Position numbers and translations under genes: made by a program | Shown: positions 17,749-25,508 of the stretch, piece after piece | Position numbering within the stretch: the stretch's first letter is position 1 | Layout of the letters: every line of letters begins with the position of its first letter | The notes under the pieces: model-generated | What the model was told of the DNA's origin: nothing | What the model saw: the letters and a program-made list of their open reading frames with translations, nothing else | The model's database searches: none | From: an uncultured Bacteroidota bacterium | GTDB taxonomy: Bacteria > Bacteroidota > Bacteroidia > Chitinophagales > Chitinophagaceae | Direction of reading: 5' to 3' | NCBI GenBank assembly: GCA_903819975.1 | Contig: CAIJFI010000012.1 | Span: 1 to 32,978 of the forward strand | DNA length: 32,978 bases

Positions 17749-18939
17749 ATGAATCTATCTTTTGACAATACCCAAAATGCATTTGCATATAAAAGCACTG
17801 CCGATTTAAAAAAAGCAAAGTTTTTAATCAGTGCAATTCAAAGCCCAATAATGGTTACTTTGGCAACAAAGGTAACCCCAGTTTTAATGAAATACGGTAT
17901 GCCAATCAATGGCATATTGAGAAGCACCGTTTTTAAACAATTTGTAGGAGGAGAAACATTGGAGGAGTCGGCAAGAACAAGTAAGTTGCTTGGTTCATAT
18001 GGCGTGCAAGTAATATTAGATTATGGTGTAGAAGCAAAAGAGGGTGAGTCAAATTTTGATGACGTTACCGAACATATAATTGAGGCAATTGATTTTGCTG
18101 CAACGCAAAATAATATTCCATTTGTAAGTGTAAAATTAACTGGGATTGCAAGCATGGCTTTATTAGAGCACTTGAATGAAGCACCAAGATTAAGAAGCGG
18201 TATACATGATAGTGAGTCTGAAAATGCAGAGTGGCAAAGGGTTAGAGAAAGAATGTATGCAATTTGTGATGTAGCGCAGGAAAAAGGGGTGGGCATTTTA
18301 TTAGATGCAGAAGAAACTTGGATTCAAGATCCAATTGATAGATTAGCCGTTGAATTAATGGCTGTTTATAACAAAGAAAATGTTGTTGTTTATAACACAT
18401 ATCAATTGTATCGAAACGACCGATTAATTTTTTTACAGCTATCGCATCGCATTGCAAAAGAAAAGGGATTTTTATTAGGAGCTAAATTAGTGCGAGGTGC
18501 TTACATGGAAAAAGAAAGAGAACGCGCTCAGCAAAATGGCTACCCTTCACCAATTCATTTAGATAAAGAAGCAACGGATAAAGATTTTGATGCTGCTGCT
18601 TTATATTGTATTCAGAATAAAGAAACCATCTCGTTATTATTGGCTACTCATAATGAAGCAAGTAATATTCAAATTGCTACTGAGATGAAAAATGCAGGCC
18701 TAGACAATAACTACAATAGAGTACATTTTTCCCAACTTTATGGCATGGGTGATCATATCACATTTAATATGGCATCAAAAGGTTATAATGTAAGCAAATA
18801 CCTTCCTTTTGGGCCAATTAGTGAAGTGATTCCATATTTAATGCGTCGTGCCGAAGAAAATAGTAGTGTAAATGGCCAAACCAATAAGGAATTAGTGATG
18901 ATTAAGAGAGAGTTGGCAAGAAGAAAGCATAAAAAATAA
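17749..18939 (+). CDS. Proline dehydrogenase (monofunctional)
   Basis: FAD-dependent enzyme that oxidises L-proline to 1-pyrroline-5-carboxylate and passes electrons to the quinone pool. It is 396 aa from the ATG at 17749 (MNLSFDNTQNAF). An in-frame start seven codons earlier is less likely. PRODH motifs are clear: LLDAEETW (184-191), KLVRGAYME (246-254), LATHNEAS, QLYGMGDHITF, and the substrate-binding C-terminal helix FGPISEVIPYLMRRAEENSS with its paired arginines. There is no PutA P5C dehydrogenase domain, so the second step is encoded elsewhere. No partner gene is adjacent; it stands between the divergent epimerase and the thyA operon 81 nt downstream. Confidence 0.94.
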   Translation: MNLSFDNTQNAFAYKSTADLKKAKFLISAIQSPIMVTLATKVTPVLMKYGMPINGILRSTVFKQFVGGETLEESARTSKLLGSYGVQVILDYGVEAKEGESNFDDVTEHIIEAIDFAATQNNIPFVSVKLTGIASMALLEHLNEAPRLRSGIHDSESENAEWQRVRERMYAICDVAQEKGVGILLDAEETWIQDPIDRLAVELMAVYNKENVVVYNTYQLYRNDRLIFLQLSHRIAKEKGFLLGAKLVRGAYMEKERERAQQNGYPSPIHLDKEATDKDFDAAALYCIQNKETISLLLATHNEASNIQIATEMKNAGLDNNYNRVHFSQLYGMGDHITFNMASKGYNVSKYLPFGPISEVIPYLMRRAEENSSVNGQTNKELVMIKRELARRKHKK

Positions 18940-19020
18940 GGGTCGATTTTATTTTTCACAGCTTCTCCCCATCATTTTAAAAAATTTCCTACTTAAGTGT
19001 CAATGGTTGTAAATTGCATC

Positions 19021-19815
19021 ATGCAACAATATTTGACATTACTACAACATATTTACGAAAACGGAACGCAAAAAACAGATCGTACTGGCACAGGAACTAA
19101 AAGCTGTTTTGGTTATCAAATGCGTTTTGATTTAGCAAAAGGGTTTCCATTAGTTACCACTAAGAAAGTGCATTTAAAAAGTATCATTTATGAATTACTT
19201 TGGTTCCTAAATGGCGACACTAATATTAAATATTTAAAAGACAATGGGGTACGTATTTGGGATGAGTGGGCTGACGCAAATGGCGACTTAGGTCCTGTTT
19301 ACGGTAAACAATGGAGAAGTTGGGAAGGGGCCAATGGTGTGGTGGTAGATCAAATTACAGAATTGATTGAGCAAATTAAAAAAACGCCAGATAGCAGAAG
19401 ATTAATTGTAAGTGCTTGGAATGTGGGTGATTTAAAAAAGATGGCCTTAATGCCTTGTCATAATATGTTTCAATTTTATGTGGCAGATGGAAAGTTAAGT
19501 TGTCAATTGTATCAACGTAGTGCAGATGTATTTTTAGGTGTTCCATTTAATATTGCATCTTATGCATTATTAACAATGATGATAGCACAGGTTTGTGGAT
19601 TAGCGTATGGGGATTTTGTACATAGTTTTGGCGATGTACATTTGTATAACAATCATTTTGAGCAAGCAGAATTGCAATTATCAAGAAAGCCTTTTCATTT
19701 ACCAACAATGAAAATTAATCCTGATGTTAAAGATATTTTTTCTTTCAAGTTTGAGGACTTTACTTTAGAAAACTACGAATGCCATCCTGGAATTAAAGCG
19801 CCAGTGGCAGTATAA
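19021..19815 (+). CDS. thyA: Thymidylate synthase
   Basis: Converts dUMP to dTMP using methylene-tetrahydrofolate, releasing dihydrofolate. It is 264 aa, the same length as E. coli ThyA, starting [11 protein letters not shown] at the ATG at 19021. A start eight codons upstream gives extra residues with no counterpart. Catalytic Cys146 sits in [14 protein letters not shown]. The phosphate-binding arginines occur in DRTGTGT (20-26), [12 protein letters not shown] (123-134) and [12 protein letters not shown]. The C-terminus reads [10 protein letters not shown], the conserved closing segment. It is followed after 10 nt by folA, which regenerates tetrahydrofolate from the product, so the pair is a functional operon. 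Confidence 0.98.
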   Translation: MQQYLTLLQHIYENGTQKTDRTGTGTKSCFGYQMRFDLAKGFPLVTTKKVHLKSIIYELLWFLNGDTNIKYLKDNGVRIWDEWADANGDLGPVYGKQWRSWEGANGVVVDQITELIEQIKKTPDSRRLIVSAWNVGDLKKMALMPCHNMFQFYVADGKLSCQLYQRSADVFLGVPFNIASYALLTMMIAQVCGLAYGDFVHSFGDVHLYNNHFEQAELQLSRKPFHLPTMKINPDVKDIFSFKFEDFTLENYECHPGIKAPVAV

Positions 19816-19825
19816 TAAAATTAGC

Positions 19826-20317
19826 ATGAATATAACCTTAGTAGTAGCTGCATCCGAAAATAATGCCATTGGGAAAGACAATCAATTGCTATGGCATTTG
19901 CCAAAGGATATGCGCTTTTTTAAAAATACTACTTGGGCATTACCAATATTAATGGGTCGAAAAACGTTTGAATCCATGGGCAGTAGATTATTGCCAGGCA
20001 GGCTCAATATTATTATTACACAACAACAAGGTTTAGTTATTGAAGGTGCAATAGTTGTAAACTCAATTCATGAGGCAATTGAAATTGCAAAAAATCAAGA
20101 CTATAAAGAATTAATGGTGATAGGTGGCGGGCAGATTTACGAAATGGCTTTGCCTATGGCAAATAAGGTTTGGTTAACAAGAGTGCACACTACTATTGAT
20201 GGAGATACTTTCTTTCCAGCATTAAATAATGAATGGGAAAAGAAATCTGTTGAGACGCATCAAGCAGATGAAAAACATATTTACGGATTTGATTTTGAAT
20301 GTTGGCAAAGAAAATAA
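19826..20317 (+). CDS. folA: Dihydrofolate reductase
   Basis: NADPH-dependent reduction of dihydrofolate to tetrahydrofolate. The 163-aa protein has the usual chromosomal DHFR length. Key parts: ASENNAIGKDNQLLWHLP (9-26, Met20-type loop with Trp23), catalytic Asp28, MGRKTFESMG (43-52) and VIGGGQIYE (98-106) for NADPH binding, and TTIDGDTFFP near the C-terminus. Ten nucleotides separate it from thyA and two from the next methyltransferase gene, so the three are almost certainly cotranscribed. Nothing in the visible active site marks it as a trimethoprim-resistant type. Confidence 0.97.
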   Translation: MNITLVVAASENNAIGKDNQLLWHLPKDMRFFKNTTWALPILMGRKTFESMGSRLLPGRLNIIITQQQGLVIEGAIVVNSIHEAIEIAKNQDYKELMVIGGGQIYEMALPMANKVWLTRVHTTIDGDTFFPALNNEWEKKSVETHQADEKHIYGFDFECWQRK

Positions 20318-20319
20318 TT

Positions 20320-21117
20320 ATGTATTCATCGCTAACATTATTAAAAAAATATCTACAATATTTATTAAAAGCATCAAACGGGAAAGGGCATGGCGTGCAT
20401 TCTCCTTTTGTGTTTACATTTATTAAGGAAGTGCTTAATGCAAAAGCAAATAATCCTATAATCCCTTTGATCGAAAAGCAACGCGCCTTTCTTGAAAGCA
20501 ATACACAATTGGTAAAAGTATGGGATAGAGGAGCTGGTTCGCGACAATCAAATAATACAGAAAGAAGTATAAGTCAAATTGCAAAAGCTGCTTTAAAGCC
20601 TAAAAAGTATAGTCAGTTATTATATAAGATAGTCGCTTATTACAAACCAAGCAAGGTATTAGAAATGGGGACGTCTTTGGGAATTACCACTTGTTATTTG
20701 GCAGCGGCAGCAGATGATGCAAGGGTGGTGACTATGGAAGGTGCGGCAAATGTAGCAGCTATTGCAAGAAATACGTTTAAAGAAGTTGGGGTTCCTAATA
20801 TCCAAGTCGTTGAAGGTGATTTTGACGAAACACTTCCGCAATATTTAAATTCAATTACACAAGTAGGACTTGCTTATGTAGATGGCAATCACAGGTATGA
20901 GCCTACCGTGCGTTATTTTGAAAGTCTAATTCAAAAGTCAAACGAAGAATCGATTTTAATTTTTGACGACATTCATTGGAGTGCAGAAATGGAGCAGGCT
21001 TGGGAGGAAATAAAAAATCATGCTGCTGTAACTTTGACAATAGATTTATTTTTCATAGGCTTGGTTTTTATAAGAAAAGCGCAAAAGCAAAAAGAACATT
21101 TTATAATTCGTTATTAA
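20320..21117 (+). CDS. Class I SAM-dependent methyltransferase (O-methyltransferase-like), substrate unknown
   Basis: A 265-aa protein from the ATG at 20320, just 2 nt after the folA stop; an upstream TTG would overlap folA and is unlikely. The SAM-binding motif I is VLEMGTSLGITT (113-124), followed by an acidic residue at the next strand (VTMEGA, 137-142) and VVEGDFDE (163-170). AYVDGNHRYEPTVRYFE (185-201) is typical of Methyltransf_24/O-methyltransferase 3 proteins. The N-terminal GHGVHSPFVFTFI (23-35) is a recognisable signature of Bacteroidota members and is not part of the Rossmann fold. The substrate is unknown. Its position inside the thyA-folA operon suggests housekeeping rather than secondary metabolism. 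Confidence 0.82.
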   Translation: MYSSLTLLKKYLQYLLKASNGKGHGVHSPFVFTFIKEVLNAKANNPIIPLIEKQRAFLESNTQLVKVWDRGAGSRQSNNTERSISQIAKAALKPKKYSQLLYKIVAYYKPSKVLEMGTSLGITTCYLAAAADDARVVTMEGAANVAAIARNTFKEVGVPNIQVVEGDFDETLPQYLNSITQVGLAYVDGNHRYEPTVRYFESLIQKSNEESILIFDDIHWSAEMEQAWEEIKNHAAVTLTIDLFFIGLVFIRKAQKQKEHFIIRY

Positions 21118-21127
21118 TATATACACA

Positions 21128-22489
21128 TTGTTACCTGAATCATTTTTAAACTCGTTGCAAGGCTTGCCTGGATTTAACAGGGAAAGTTTTGTGCAGGTAC
21201 ATGAATTGGGAGAGCAGGTAACTTCATTAAGACTCAATCCTTCAAAACCAATAGATGTATCAACGCATCGGTTTTTAAATAATACACAAAATATACCTTG
21301 GTGTTCTGACGGCAAGTATTTAACGGAGCGTCCTTTTTTTGTCACAGATCCTTTGTGGCATGCTGGAGCCTATTACGTGCAAGAAGCTAGTAGTATGTTT
21401 ATTCAGTATGTGTTAGAACAAATTATGCCTGAGGCAAAAGGTAAAATTGCACTGGATTTATGTGCGGCACCAGGAGGTAAGTCTACGTTGCTTGCAAGTT
21501 ATTTTAAAGAGGGTCTTGTGGTTGCCAATGAGACTATCAAAACAAGAAACCCAGTATTGGTTGAAAATATTACAAAGTGGGGAAGTGATCGTATGGTAGT
21601 GACGCAAAATGATCCTTCTCATTTCAAATCTCTTCCACATTTTTTTGATATAATGGTAGTGGATGCTCCATGTAGCGGTAGTGGATTGTTTCGAAAGGAT
21701 CCCAATGCAATTAATGAATGGAGTGAAGACAGTGTTCAACATTGTAGTACAAGACAAGCAAGAATATTAGATGATAGTTTGGATGCGTTAAAGGAAGGAG
21801 GATATTTAATTTATTCAACCTGTTCTTATTCATTTGCGGAAGACGAGCAAATGATGGATTACATTGCTTCAAGGCCAGGTATGAAATCTGTTTTATTAAA
21901 TCCTCCTGCTGAATGGAATATTGTTTCATGTGAGGGTCCAATGCACAATGCAAAAGGGTTTAGATTTTATCCTGATAAAATAAAAGGGGAAGGTTTTTTT
22001 ATTGCAGTATTTCAAAAAGAAACATCAAGTACTGGTGGGTATTATGGAAGTGATTTTAGTTGGAATTTAATGACCAAGCAAGAAACAGCAATATTGTCTT
22101 CTTTCCTATCATTATCAAATGAGTATGTTTTTATTAATCATCAAAACACATTCATTGCAGTAGCTTCTGAATTTGAGATGCAAATCAAAGCCTTGCTTAA
22201 AAACATGTATGTTAAAAAGATGGGCTTGGCAATAGGGGAGATAAAAGGTAAAGATTTAATACCAGCTCATGCTTTGGCAATGAGTGATTGGACAAATATA
22301 CCATATAGCTATATTGAGGTGGACGAAGAAACAGCCTTACAGTACCTGAGAAGGGCCGATTTGATCCTTGAAGGAGAAAAGGGCTGGCAGGCTGTTCGTT
22401 TTAAAGGGGTACGCTTAGGTTGGGTTAAAATCCTTCCCAATAGGTCCAATAATTATTACCCTACCGAGTGGAGGATACTGAAATACTAG
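21128..22489 (+). CDS. RsmF/NSUN-family rRNA (cytosine-C5) methyltransferase, TTG start
   Basis: Methylates a cytosine in rRNA (or tRNA) using SAM. The 453-aa protein has a small N-terminal domain (1-75), a Rossmann methyltransferase domain with LDLCAAPGGKST (109-120), the motif IV cysteine Cys182 (DAPCSGSG) and the catalytic motif VI Cys232 (YSTCSYS). A C-terminal PUA-like region ends NNYYPTEWRILKY, as in RsmF. Both cysteines are present, so it should be active. The only good start is the TTG at 21128 (LPESFLNSL): no ATG exists in frame before residue 90, and homologues begin with this LPe.F pattern. It is the last gene of the thyA-folA-methyltransferase operon, 10 nt after the previous stop. 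Confidence 0.9.
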   Translation: MLPESFLNSLQGLPGFNRESFVQVHELGEQVTSLRLNPSKPIDVSTHRFLNNTQNIPWCSDGKYLTERPFFVTDPLWHAGAYYVQEASSMFIQYVLEQIMPEAKGKIALDLCAAPGGKSTLLASYFKEGLVVANETIKTRNPVLVENITKWGSDRMVVTQNDPSHFKSLPHFFDIMVVDAPCSGSGLFRKDPNAINEWSEDSVQHCSTRQARILDDSLDALKEGGYLIYSTCSYSFAEDEQMMDYIASRPGMKSVLLNPPAEWNIVSCEGPMHNAKGFRFYPDKIKGEGFFIAVFQKETSSTGGYYGSDFSWNLMTKQETAILSSFLSLSNEYVFINHQNTFIAVASEFEMQIKALLKNMYVKKMGLAIGEIKGKDLIPAHALAMSDWTNIPYSYIEVDEETALQYLRRADLILEGEKGWQAVRFKGVRLGWVKILPNRSNNYYPTEWRILKY

Positions 22490-22551
22490 TGTTTATATAT
22501 TACAGAATATACAAATTTGTTTATTAGCTTTTTCTTTGCATTAGGATTTTG

Positions 22552-22559
22552 TACCTTTG
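22552..22559 (+). promoter_or_regulatory. -7 promoter element of the RlpA-like/rhodanese-thioredoxin operon
   Basis: TACCTTTG, a perfect TAnnTTTG, ends 5 nt before the ATG at 22565. It also argues against the earlier in-frame start at 22517, which would place the promoter inside the gene. Confidence 0.55.
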
Positions 22560-22564
22560 TCCTC

Positions 22565-23218
22565 ATGTTTTTAAAGCGCATTCTTATATTATTATCATTT
22601 ATTGGCCTGTTTGCTAGCCAAACTGCTTTTGCTGCTAAGCGTAAGTCGGTGCATCATAGTGCTCAAACTAGCACTAAATCCAAATCAAAAGCGAGCAGCT
22701 CAAAATCTAAGAAAGCAGTTAAAGGAAGCGCTAAGAAAAGTCGTAGACATGGCAAAAAGTCTTATGCAATTGTAGCAGAACAAAGTCCTGATGCAACTGG
22801 CGAAAATCAGATAAAAAATCCAAAGCAAATGATTGCTTTGAATAATGAAAAATCAAGAATTACAGATAGCGTTCATAAAGTTACAATTACAAATAGCAGT
22901 AAGGAAGACAAAGAAGGATATTTTGCTTCATTGTTTTCTTCGCAAAAAAAAGCGGCTTCTTTTCAGACGATTGAAGGTACCGCTGCTGTTTTTAAAAGTG
23001 TTAGTGGGTGGGATGATAAAAAGTTTTATGTATTAACTAACTTATTGCCAATTGGCACTATCGTAAGAATTACTACACCCGACTTGAAAAGTATTTGTGC
23101 TAAAGTGATTAATGCTTTGCCAGAAGTTGGCAATTCAGTTCAATATCGATTAAACGATGCCGCTGCGGCTATTTTAGGGATTACTAATAAGACCTTCCCT
23201 GTTTCTGTTACCTACTAA
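22565..23218 (+). CDS. Exported double-psi beta-barrel (RlpA-like) protein with Lys/Ser-rich region
   Basis: A 217-aa protein. The signal peptide is residues 1-24 (ASQTAFAA). Residues 25-66 are a histone-like Lys/Ser-rich tract. A polar linker follows, and residues about 138-217 resemble the double-psi beta-barrel of RlpA and of Bacteroidota LysM proteins: GTAAVFKSVSGW, LLPIGTIVRITTP, AKVINALPEVGN, RLNDAAAAILGI. The catalytic aspartate of lytic RlpA proteins (in the NDRGP motif) is absent; the corresponding stretch is INALPEV. A lytic role is therefore doubtful and a cell-wall-binding role is more likely. The basic tract could bind teichoic-like polymers, LPS phosphates or nucleic acid. It is followed after 9 nt by the rhodanese-thioredoxin lipoprotein, so they are one operon. 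Confidence 0.75.
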   Translation: MFLKRILILLSFIGLFASQTAFAAKRKSVHHSAQTSTKSKSKASSSKSKKAVKGSAKKSRRHGKKSYAIVAEQSPDATGENQIKNPKQMIALNNEKSRITDSVHKVTITNSSKEDKEGYFASLFSSQKKAASFQTIEGTAAVFKSVSGWDDKKFYVLTNLLPIGTIVRITTPDLKSICAKVINALPEVGNSVQYRLNDAAAAILGITNKTFPVSVTY

Positions 23219-23227
23219 TTTATTATT

Positions 23228-23929
23228 ATGAAATGTAAAATATGTGCTAGTCTTTTTTCATTGGCTATTTTTTTTGTAAGCTGTGCTCAACAAAATAACA
23301 ATGCTACAACCTTGCCTGCCACTGCTTTTCAGGCAGAAGTGCAAAAACAAGGTGCGCAGGTGTTAGATGTAAGAACTGCAGGAGAATTTCAGGGAGGACA
23401 TATTAAAAATGCATTGCAAGCAAACTGGAATGATGCACAGGAATTTGAAAACAGAACACAACATTTAGATAAAAATGCAACTGTTTATGTATACTGTCAA
23501 GCAGGTGGAAGAAGTGCTGCAGCGCAGGCGTTTTTAATTGAAAAAGGGTATAAGGTTGTGAACTTAGAAGGTGGCATGAGCAACTGGAAGATGAATAATT
23601 TGCCAGTTGAAGGTTCTAATAACCAAGCTCAAATGCGCGTTGAAGATTTTGATAAAGTAATTGCGTCTAATAAATTGGTATTAGTGGACATTGGCGCGAC
23701 ATGGTGTCCTCCTTGTCGTAAAATGTTGCCAACTATTGATCAAGTTAAAAAACAGTTTTCTGATAAATTATATTTCCTTGCAGTGGATGGTGGTGTAGAC
23801 CTGGACGTTATGAAACATCTCAAATTTGAAACCCTTCCTACATTTATTATTTATAAAAATGGCAAAGAAGTTTGGAGAAAAACTGGGATTGTAGATGCTG
23901 CTGAATTCAATAAGGTATTGGCTAATTAA
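23228..23929 (+). CDS. Rhodanese-thioredoxin fusion lipoprotein
   Basis: A 233-aa predicted lipoprotein joining two redox/sulfur domains. The N-terminus ends in FFVSC, with lipidated Cys19 likely. The rhodanese domain (about 32-127) has LDVRTAGEF and the active-site loop CQAGGRS with Cys90. The thioredoxin domain (about 137-233) has ATWCPPCRK (Cys160, Cys163) and the cis-proline segment ETLPTFIIY. Both active sites are intact, so a periplasmic thiol-disulfide or persulfide relay is plausible, but the partner is unknown. The two halves are each short but complete. It lies 9 nt behind the RlpA-like gene, and its stop overlaps the convergent fmt stop by 8 bp. Confidence 0.9.
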   Translation: MKCKICASLFSLAIFFVSCAQQNNNATTLPATAFQAEVQKQGAQVLDVRTAGEFQGGHIKNALQANWNDAQEFENRTQHLDKNATVYVYCQAGGRSAAAQAFLIEKGYKVVNLEGGMSNWKMNNLPVEGSNNQAQMRVEDFDKVIASNKLVLVDIGATWCPPCRKMLPTIDQVKKQFSDKLYFLAVDGGVDLDVMKHLKFETLPTFIIYKNGKEVWRKTGIVDAAEFNKVLAN

Positions 23930-24860
23930 GCTTTCGGAAGCCCCTTAAAAAATCGGTAACAGGCATTCTTTTTTTTCCTTCCCACTGAATATCATTTAAC
24001 AGAATGTAACCATCCTTGCATGCAAATTTTGCAATGCTTTTGCCGTCGGTAATAAAGCTTCCTGGCGTTTCTTTTACCGATTCAAGACTGATGGTTGTGC
24101 TAAATAACTTTACAATCTTGCCATCTACCTTAGTAATAGCACCTGGAAATGGAGCTAGTCCTCGTATGTGATTGTGAATTTGTATAACAGGTAAGTCCCA
24201 ATTAATTTCACAGTCCTTTGTAAATATTTTCGGAGCGTGCTTAATGCTATTTGCGTCGGTGCCAGTTTCATTTTGAGGAACTGATTGAATGGAACTATCT
24301 ATCAATCCGTTTAAAGTTTTCACTAATAAATTTGCACCTACATTCATCATATTGTCATGCAATTCTCCAGCAGTCATATTTTCGGTAATGGCAATTCGGT
24401 CCTGCAATAGGATGTCGCCGGTATCAATAGCGTGTTGTAATTGAAAAGTAGTAACACCAGTTTCTTTTTCACCGTTGATAATTGCCCAGTTTATAGGAGC
24501 TGCTCCACGATATTGAGGTAAAAGGGATCCATGAACATTTAAGGTTCCCATTGGGGGGTAAGACCATATTTTTTCGGGCAACATTCTAAAAGCCACTACT
24601 ACTTGCAGGTCTGGCTTCCAAGCGCTTAATGCGTCGAAAAATTCGGGAGATTTGAGCTTTTCGGGTTGTAATAAGGGCAAATTATTGGCTACTGCAAATT
24701 GTTTAACTGCACTTTGTTGTAACTGCATCCCTCTGCCACCGGGCTTATCAGGGGCTGTAACCACTCCAACTACATTCATTTTAGCATCTAATAATGCGCT
24801 CAAAGAAGCCACCGCAAAGGCGGGGGTTCCCATAAATACAATTCTCGGCTTTTTGTCCAT
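23922..24860 (-). CDS. fmt: Methionyl-tRNA formyltransferase
   Basis: Formylates the initiator Met-tRNA using 10-formyl-tetrahydrofolate. The 312-aa protein has the standard two-domain form. The N-terminal catalytic domain starts RIVFMGTPAFAVASL. It carries the catalytic triad Asn108, His110 (LNVHGSLLPQYRGAAPI) and Asp146 (AIDTGDILL). VTAPDKPGGRGM (34-45) is the tRNA-contacting loop region. The C-terminal OB-like domain includes HNHIRGLAPFPGA. The start ATG at 24860 lies only 4 nt from a perfect TAnnTTTG box. The 3' end overlaps the rhodanese-thioredoxin gene by 8 bp. Elsewhere fmt is often beside def; it is not here. Confidence 0.97.
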   Translation of the reverse strand: MDKKPRIVFMGTPAFAVASLSALLDAKMNVVGVVTAPDKPGGRGMQLQQSAVKQFAVANNLPLLQPEKLKSPEFFDALSAWKPDLQVVVAFRMLPEKIWSYPPMGTLNVHGSLLPQYRGAAPINWAIINGEKETGVTTFQLQHAIDTGDILLQDRIAITENMTAGELHDNMMNVGANLLVKTLNGLIDSSIQSVPQNETGTDANSIKHAPKIFTKDCEINWDLPVIQIHNHIRGLAPFPGAITKVDGKIVKLFSTTISLESVKETPGSFITDGKSIAKFACKDGYILLNDIQWEGKKRMPVTDFLRGFRKLN

Positions 24861-24864
24861 AGTG

Positions 24865-24872
24865 CAAAGTTA
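24865..24872 (-). promoter_or_regulatory. fmt: -7 promoter element of fmt
   Basis: TAACTTTG on the minus strand is a perfect TAnnTTTG placed 4 nt before the fmt ATG, which predicts a leaderless transcript. Confidence 0.55.
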
Positions 24873-24892
24873 GTTTATCTGCCATAATTATG

Positions 24893-24900
24893 TACTTTTG
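24893..24900 (+). promoter_or_regulatory. -7 promoter element of the FKBP gene
   Basis: TACTTTTG is a perfect TAnnTTTG 38 nt upstream of the FKBP ATG. It is divergent from and about 20 bp away from the fmt box, so each lies in the other's -33 region. Confidence 0.5.
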
Positions 24901-24938
24901 CCCTTTGCGCCCTAGGTGCTTTATTTAAAAAATACAAT

Positions 24939-25394
24939 ATGCAACAAGTAACAAAAGGAGATAACATTCAAGTGCATTATCATGGTACTTTATCTAATGG
25001 TGAGGTTTTTGATTCTTCAAAAGGAAGAGCTCCATTAGAATTCGAAGTTGGAAGCGGGATGGTTATTCCTGGTTTTGATAACGGAGTTTTAGGTATGAAA
25101 GTAGGTGAGAAGAAAACAATTAATATTCCGTTTATGGAGGCATACGGTCCAAAGCAACCAGAAATGATTGTTGAGTTCCCTAAAACACAATTCCCTCCAG
25201 ATTTAAATCCAGAAGTTGGAATGGCATTGACAATGAACAACGGTCAAGGTCAACAATTCCAAGTAATTGTAGTAGAGGTTAAGGAAGAAGTGGTAGTATT
25301 AGATGCAAACCATGCTTTAGCTGGACAGGATTTAACTTTTGATTTAGAATTGGTAAATATTGACACGCCTTCTAAAATCATCACTGAGTTTTAG
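24939..25394 (+). CDS. FKBP-type peptidyl-prolyl isomerase (SlyD-like)
   Basis: A 151-aa cytosolic prolyl isomerase/chaperone. The split FKBP domain is visible: VHYHGTLSNGEVFDSSKGRAP begins it (first 20 residues diagnostic), then EFEVGSGMVIPGFDNGVLGM. An inserted flap (about 75-125) and the closing strand DLTFDLELVNI follow. The insertion in place of the usual loop is the SlyD arrangement. There is no signal peptide and no histidine-rich metal-binding tail, so the nickel role of E. coli SlyD is not implied. The gene is monocistronic, with a good -7 box upstream and a strong terminator downstream. Confidence 0.93.
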   Translation: MQQVTKGDNIQVHYHGTLSNGEVFDSSKGRAPLEFEVGSGMVIPGFDNGVLGMKVGEKKTINIPFMEAYGPKQPEMIVEFPKTQFPPDLNPEVGMALTMNNGQGQQFQVIVVEVKEEVVVLDANHALAGQDLTFDLELVNIDTPSKIITEF

Positions 25395-25416
25395 TAATAT
25401 AATCTAGTATAATTTA

Positions 25417-25452
25417 TCAAGGCGCTCCAAAATTTTGGAGCGCCTTTTTTAT
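25417..25452 (+). terminator. Terminator of the FKBP gene
   Basis: A nearly perfect palindrome (AAGGCGCTCC with GGAGCGCCTT around AAAATTTT) is followed by six T. It starts about 25 bases after the stop. Confidence 0.93.
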
Positions 25453-25508
25453 TCGCTAAATTCAAATTACCTTCATTCTTCTTTCAACGAAATACAATTT
25501 TAAATATC

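Noticed and set aside
22517..22564. Extended start of the RlpA-like protein
   Set aside because: The perfect -7 box TACCTTTG lies inside it, and the signal peptide is well formed from the ATG at 22565.
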